This document shows positions 6,021-8,112 of a DNA stretch of 8,112 bases, piece by piece (the first letter of the stretch is position 1; the number at the start of each line of letters is the position of its first letter). The DNA comes from Candidatus Dormiibacterota bacterium (lineage in GTDB: Bacteria > Chloroflexota > Dormibacteria > UBA8260). The stretch lies in the NCBI GenBank assembly GCA_955652545.1, contig CATPCA010000316.1, forward strand, positions 1 to 8,112, read 5' to 3'. The translations under genes were made by a program, and so were the position numbers. The notes below the pieces were generated by a model, which saw only the letters and a list, made by a program, of their open reading frames with translations, searched no databases and had not been told where the DNA came from.

Positions 6021-6712
6021 GACACCACGATGCGATCACAACCCGGGCACTGCACCGGCTCGTCGGCGAGACGGATGCGCCGCACCTCGGAGTTCGCGAA
6101 CGGGATGTGGCAGCCACCACAGCTGTCCGCGGTGATGCGCACAACCGCCGGCTGCACCCGACGGCTGAGCCGCGCATACAGCGACGCGTCGGCGGCGGCC
6201 AGCCCGGAGAGGAGCTGGGCGCGCTCGCGCTCGTGCGCTGCGATCGCGGCGCGCAGTGCCGCCACTTTCGCCAACAGCTCGCTTGCGTGGTCGGCGCGCT
6301 CCTGCTCGAGATCGACGATCGCTGCGTTGGCGTCGCGCTCCGCCCCCGCGGCGGACTCGGCGTGCTGCATCAGCTCGAGCAGGCGGTCGTCCTCGGTGAT
6401 GATGCGCGCGCGCAGCGCGGCAAGCTCATGCTGCATGACGAGCAACTCCTGGGGATTGCGCACCGAGCCGTCGTAGAGGTGACGGTCGAGCTCACGCGCG
6501 CGCCGGCGCAGGCCATCGACCTGCTGCTCGGCGGTGGCGAGGTCGGCGTCTGCGGTGGCCTGCTGGCGGCGCACGCGGCGCGCCTCCCGGCGTCGCCGGT
6601 CCAGCTCCGGGTCGCCGGCGATCTCCGCCTCGGCATCGCGAAGGCGGGTGGTGTCGTGCCCCAACCGTGCGTCGATCTCTTGGAGGCGAAGCAGGTCGCC
6701 GCTTCGACTCAC
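6017..6712 (-). CDS. C4-type zinc-ribbon coiled-coil protein (DUF164 family)
   Basis: A 231-aa cytoplasmic protein of unknown function. Residues about 5-165 are almost wholly helical and heptad-like, rich in Arg, Ala, Glu and Leu, giving a long antiparallel coiled coil. The conserved segment SVRNPQELLVMQHEL (83-97) falls in the loop and helix typical of the family. The C-terminus carries a zinc ribbon: CGGC (198-201) and CPGC (222-225), spaced by 20 residues, with HIPF and EVRRI between. This arrangement is that of the widespread bacterial C4 zinc-ribbon (DUF164/zf-RING_7) proteins, sometimes loosely annotated as nucleic acid-binding. Their gene often lies beside RNase H or Nif3-like genes. 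The start is GTG at 6712-6710, overlapping the trpD stop by 4 bp; the stop overlaps the rnhA start. No biochemical role should be inferred beyond probable zinc binding and a possible link to RNase H. Confidence 0.9.
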   Translation of the reverse strand: MSRSGDLLRLQEIDARLGHDTTRLRDAEAEIAGDPELDRRRREARRVRRQQATADADLATAEQQVDGLRRRARELDRHLYDGSVRNPQELLVMQHELAALRARIITEDDRLLELMQHAESAAGAERDANAAIVDLEQERADHASELLAKVAALRAAIAAHERERAQLLSGLAAADASLYARLSRRVQPAVVRITADSCGGCHIPFANSEVRRIRLADEPVQCPGCDRIVVS

Positions 6713-7734
6713 CCGGCCGCCTGCGAGGTGGCGACCAGCCGGCGGAGCGTCTCCCGCGCCGCCCCGGAATCGATGGCGGCGCGGGCGCGCTCGATGCCGT
6801 CGGCCATCCCCTGGGCAGCGTCCGCGGCGACGATTGCAGCAGCCGCGTTGAGCAGGACCACGTCACGACCAGCCCCCTCGGCACCGTCGAGCACGGCGAC
6901 GATGACCTTGGCATTGGTGGTCGCGTCGCCGCCGGCGAAGGCGCGGCTCGGCGCGGCGCGCAGACCGAGCGACTGAGGGTCGATCTCGATGTCGCGCACG
7001 CCGGCCGGGGTGACCTCATGCCCGAACGCGACACCGTCGAGTCCCAGCTCATCCATACCGCCCGGCCCGCTGAACACCAGCGCGTGGACGTGTCCGAGTT
7101 GATGCAGCACACCGGCCATCGCGGCGACCGGGGCGTTGCCCGCCACGCCCAGCGACTGGTGCCGGACCCGCGCGGGGTTGGCGAGAGGGCCGAGGATGTT
7201 GAAGACAGTGCGGATCCCCAGCTCGCGCCGCACCGCGGCGGCGTGGCGCATGGCGGGGTGGAAAGCAGGCGCGAAGATGAAGCCGATGCCGGCCTCCTCG
7301 ACGCAGCGGCGCACACCCGCCGCGTCGACGGGGACGCGGACGCCGAGCTCCTCGAGCACATCGGCGCTGCCGCACCGCGACGACTGCGCACGATTGCCGT
7401 GCTTGGCGACGCGGCAGCCGGCGCCCGCCGCCACCAGCGCCGCCGCTGTCGAGATGTTGAAGGTGTTGCTGTTGTCACCGCCCGTGCCGCAGGTGTCGAC
7501 CGCGCCGGGGTCGAGGTCGACCACCGTGGCGTGGTCGCGCATCGACATCACCATGCCGGTCAGCTCGTCGACGGACTCGCCCTTGGTGCGCAGCGCAGCG
7601 AGGAGGGCGCCGATCTGCGCGGGGGTCGCCGAGCCATCCATGACCAGGTCCATCACCGCGCGCGCGGTCCCGACGTCCAGCGATTCGCCGCGGACGATCG
7701 AATCCAGCGCCGCGCGCATCAGCCCTTCGGTCAC
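6709..7734 (-). CDS. trpD: Anthranilate phosphoribosyltransferase
   Basis: TrpD joins anthranilate with phosphoribosyl pyrophosphate in the second step of tryptophan synthesis. The 341-aa protein, from the GTG at 7734, has the usual family length. Visible motifs: the helical N-terminal domain; DTCGTGGDNSNTFNIS (80-95), with the GTGGD PRPP-binding loop (83-87); AKHGNRAQSSRCGSADVLEELG (110 on), with KHGNR at 111-115; FHPAMRHAAAVRRELGIRTV; and FNILGPLANP. These distinguish it from the related pyrimidine nucleoside phosphorylases, which carry KHSTGG instead. The frame is open to 7929, but the extra 65 residues overlap the divergent gene and are unlike TrpD. An ATG five codons downstream (7719) is an alternative start. 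No other trp gene lies nearby. It heads an operon with the zinc-ribbon gene and rnhA, its TGA overlapping the next GTG. Confidence 0.95.
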   Translation of the reverse strand: MTEGLMRAALDSIVRGESLDVGTARAVMDLVMDGSATPAQIGALLAALRTKGESVDELTGMVMSMRDHATVVDLDPGAVDTCGTGGDNSNTFNISTAAALVAAGAGCRVAKHGNRAQSSRCGSADVLEELGVRVPVDAAGVRRCVEEAGIGFIFAPAFHPAMRHAAAVRRELGIRTVFNILGPLANPARVRHQSLGVAGNAPVAAMAGVLHQLGHVHALVFSGPGGMDELGLDGVAFGHEVTPAGVRDIEIDPQSLGLRAAPSRAFAGGDATTNAKVIVAVLDGAEGAGRDVVLLNAAAAIVAADAAQGMADGIERARAAIDSGAARETLRRLVATSQAAG

Positions 7735-7743
7735 GTGGGCGCG

Positions 7744-7749
7744 ACGGTA
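7744..7749 (-). promoter_or_regulatory. Possible -10 box of the trpD operon
   Basis: TACCGT on the minus strand ends nine bases before the trpD GTG. It resembles the TACCTT box proposed for mraZ. No Shine-Dalgarno is present before the GTG, so a very short or absent leader is plausible. No -35 match is seen, so this is tentative. Confidence 0.3.
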
Positions 7750-7767
7750 GCATCCACGAGCCCGGCA

Positions 7768-7773
7768 TATACT
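7768..7773 (+). promoter_or_regulatory. -10 box for the alpha/beta-hydrolase gene
   Basis: TATACT matches the -10 consensus at five of six positions and ends ten bases before the ATG at 7784. The predicted transcription start falls within a few bases of the ATG, and no Shine-Dalgarno is seen, which suggests leaderless or near-leaderless translation. A -35 element is not recognisable. Confidence 0.45.
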
Positions 7774-7783
7774 CGCCGCGCTC

Positions 7784-8112
7784 ATGACCGCGCGCTCTCT
7801 CGCCCCCTTCGACCCGGAGGTGGTGCGTCCGTGGACGCTCGGAACCGGGCGCCGTGGTGTGCTCCTGCTCCACGGGTTCGCCGGCACCCCACCGGAGCTG
7901 CGCCGCCTCGGTGAGCACCTCGCCAGCAACGGCTACCGCTGCCGGGGGCCGGTGCTCGCCGGCCACGGCACCACCCCCGAGGACCTCGGGGCGTCGTCGC
8001 ACACCGACTGGATGGCCTCCGCGCAGCGGGAGCTCGACATTCTCGCGGCGGACTGCGACGAGGTGATGGTCGCCGGCCAGTCGATGGGCGGCACCCTGGC
8101 GCTTCACCTGGC
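7784..8112 (+). CDS. Alpha/beta-hydrolase, carboxylesterase/monoacylglycerol lipase type, N-terminal part (cut by window edge)
   Basis: The first 109 codons of an alpha/beta-hydrolase; the gene runs past the window end. Visible features: VLLLHGFAGTPPELRRLGEHL (26-46), where HGF holds the oxyanion-hole backbone; GYRCRGPVLAGHGTTPEDL (50-68), matching the 'GHG-x-x-PEDL' signature of Est30-type carboxylesterases and bacterial monoglyceride lipases; TDWMASAQREL (74-84); and the nucleophile elbow VAGQSMGGTLAL (96-107) with Ser100. The catalytic Asp and His would lie further downstream and cannot be checked. There is no signal peptide, so a cytoplasmic esterase acting on short or medium acyl esters is likely; the natural substrate is unknown. 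The start is the ATG at 7784, with a TATACT box ten bases upstream. It is transcribed away from trpD, with a 49-bp gap between the two start codons. Confidence 0.9.
   Translation, partial: MTARSLAPFDPEVVRPWTLGTGRRGVLLLHGFAGTPPELRRLGEHLASNGYRCRGPVLAGHGTTPEDLGASSHTDWMASAQRELDILAADCDEVMVAGQSMGGTLALHL

Noticed and set aside
5394..6476. Plus-strand open frame of 360 codons over the rnpB end, rnhA and the zinc-ribbon gene
   Set aside because: It begins inside a structured RNA gene and runs antisense to two well-supported genes. Its product is Arg/Ser/Ala low-complexity.
6667..7914. Plus-strand 415-codon open frame opposite trpD
   Set aside because: It is antisense to a complete trpD; its His/Arg/Asp-rich product is typical of a reverse-strand shadow.
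7735..7929. N-terminal extension of the trpD reading frame up to 7929
   Set aside because: It crosses the divergent promoter region and runs antisense through the hydrolase gene. The resulting protein would be 65 residues longer than TrpD usually is.

Overview
This is a high-GC chromosomal window from a free-living bacterium. By eye it is about two thirds G+C or higher, with heavy G/C use at third codon positions. It is dense with genes, uses many GTG starts (plus one likely TTG), and has 4-bp GTGA stop/start overlaps between consecutive genes. The gene families point to a high-GC Terrabacteria lineage such as Actinobacteriota, Chloroflexota or Dormibacterota. The short 320-residue MraY and the type A RNase P RNA fit this, but the lineage is an inference and was not tested by a search. 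I see no mobile element, CRISPR array, tRNA, prophage or sign of recent transfer.

Layout: (1) Positions 1-4953, minus strand, hold a division and cell wall (dcw) cluster read from right to left: mraZ, rsmH, ftsL, ftsI, mraY, and the first 60 codons of murD. The murE and murF genes that usually sit between ftsI and mraY are absent. (2) Positions 4954-5131 are a 178-bp divergent control region. Reading left it has a sigma70-type promoter followed by 10-bp-spaced GTGGGG repeats, the expected MraZ operator. Reading right it has the -10 box of rnpB. A small inverted repeat lies between them. (3) Positions 5132-5531, plus strand, are a complete type A RNase P RNA gene closed by a perfect 11-bp P1 helix. 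(4) Positions 5556-7734, minus strand, are a tightly overlapped three-gene operon: trpD, a coiled-coil C4 zinc-ribbon protein, and rnhA. It converges on rnpB with only 24 bp between the two ends. (5) From 7784 to the window end, plus strand, is the first 109 codons of an alpha/beta-hydrolase of the carboxylesterase/monoglyceride lipase type, divergent from trpD.

Function: MraZ likely represses the dcw operon through the repeats upstream of its own gene. RsmH methylates 16S rRNA. FtsL and FtsI belong to the divisome that builds septal peptidoglycan, and MraY and MurD make its precursor. The other operon combines tryptophan biosynthesis (TrpD), a zinc-ribbon protein of unknown role and RNase HI. 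No stretch longer than 300 bp lacks a gene. I did not find an undescribed system. The most interesting signals are the regulatory architecture of the mraZ/rnpB divergent region, the missing murE/murF, the rnpB variant details, and the uniform translational coupling.
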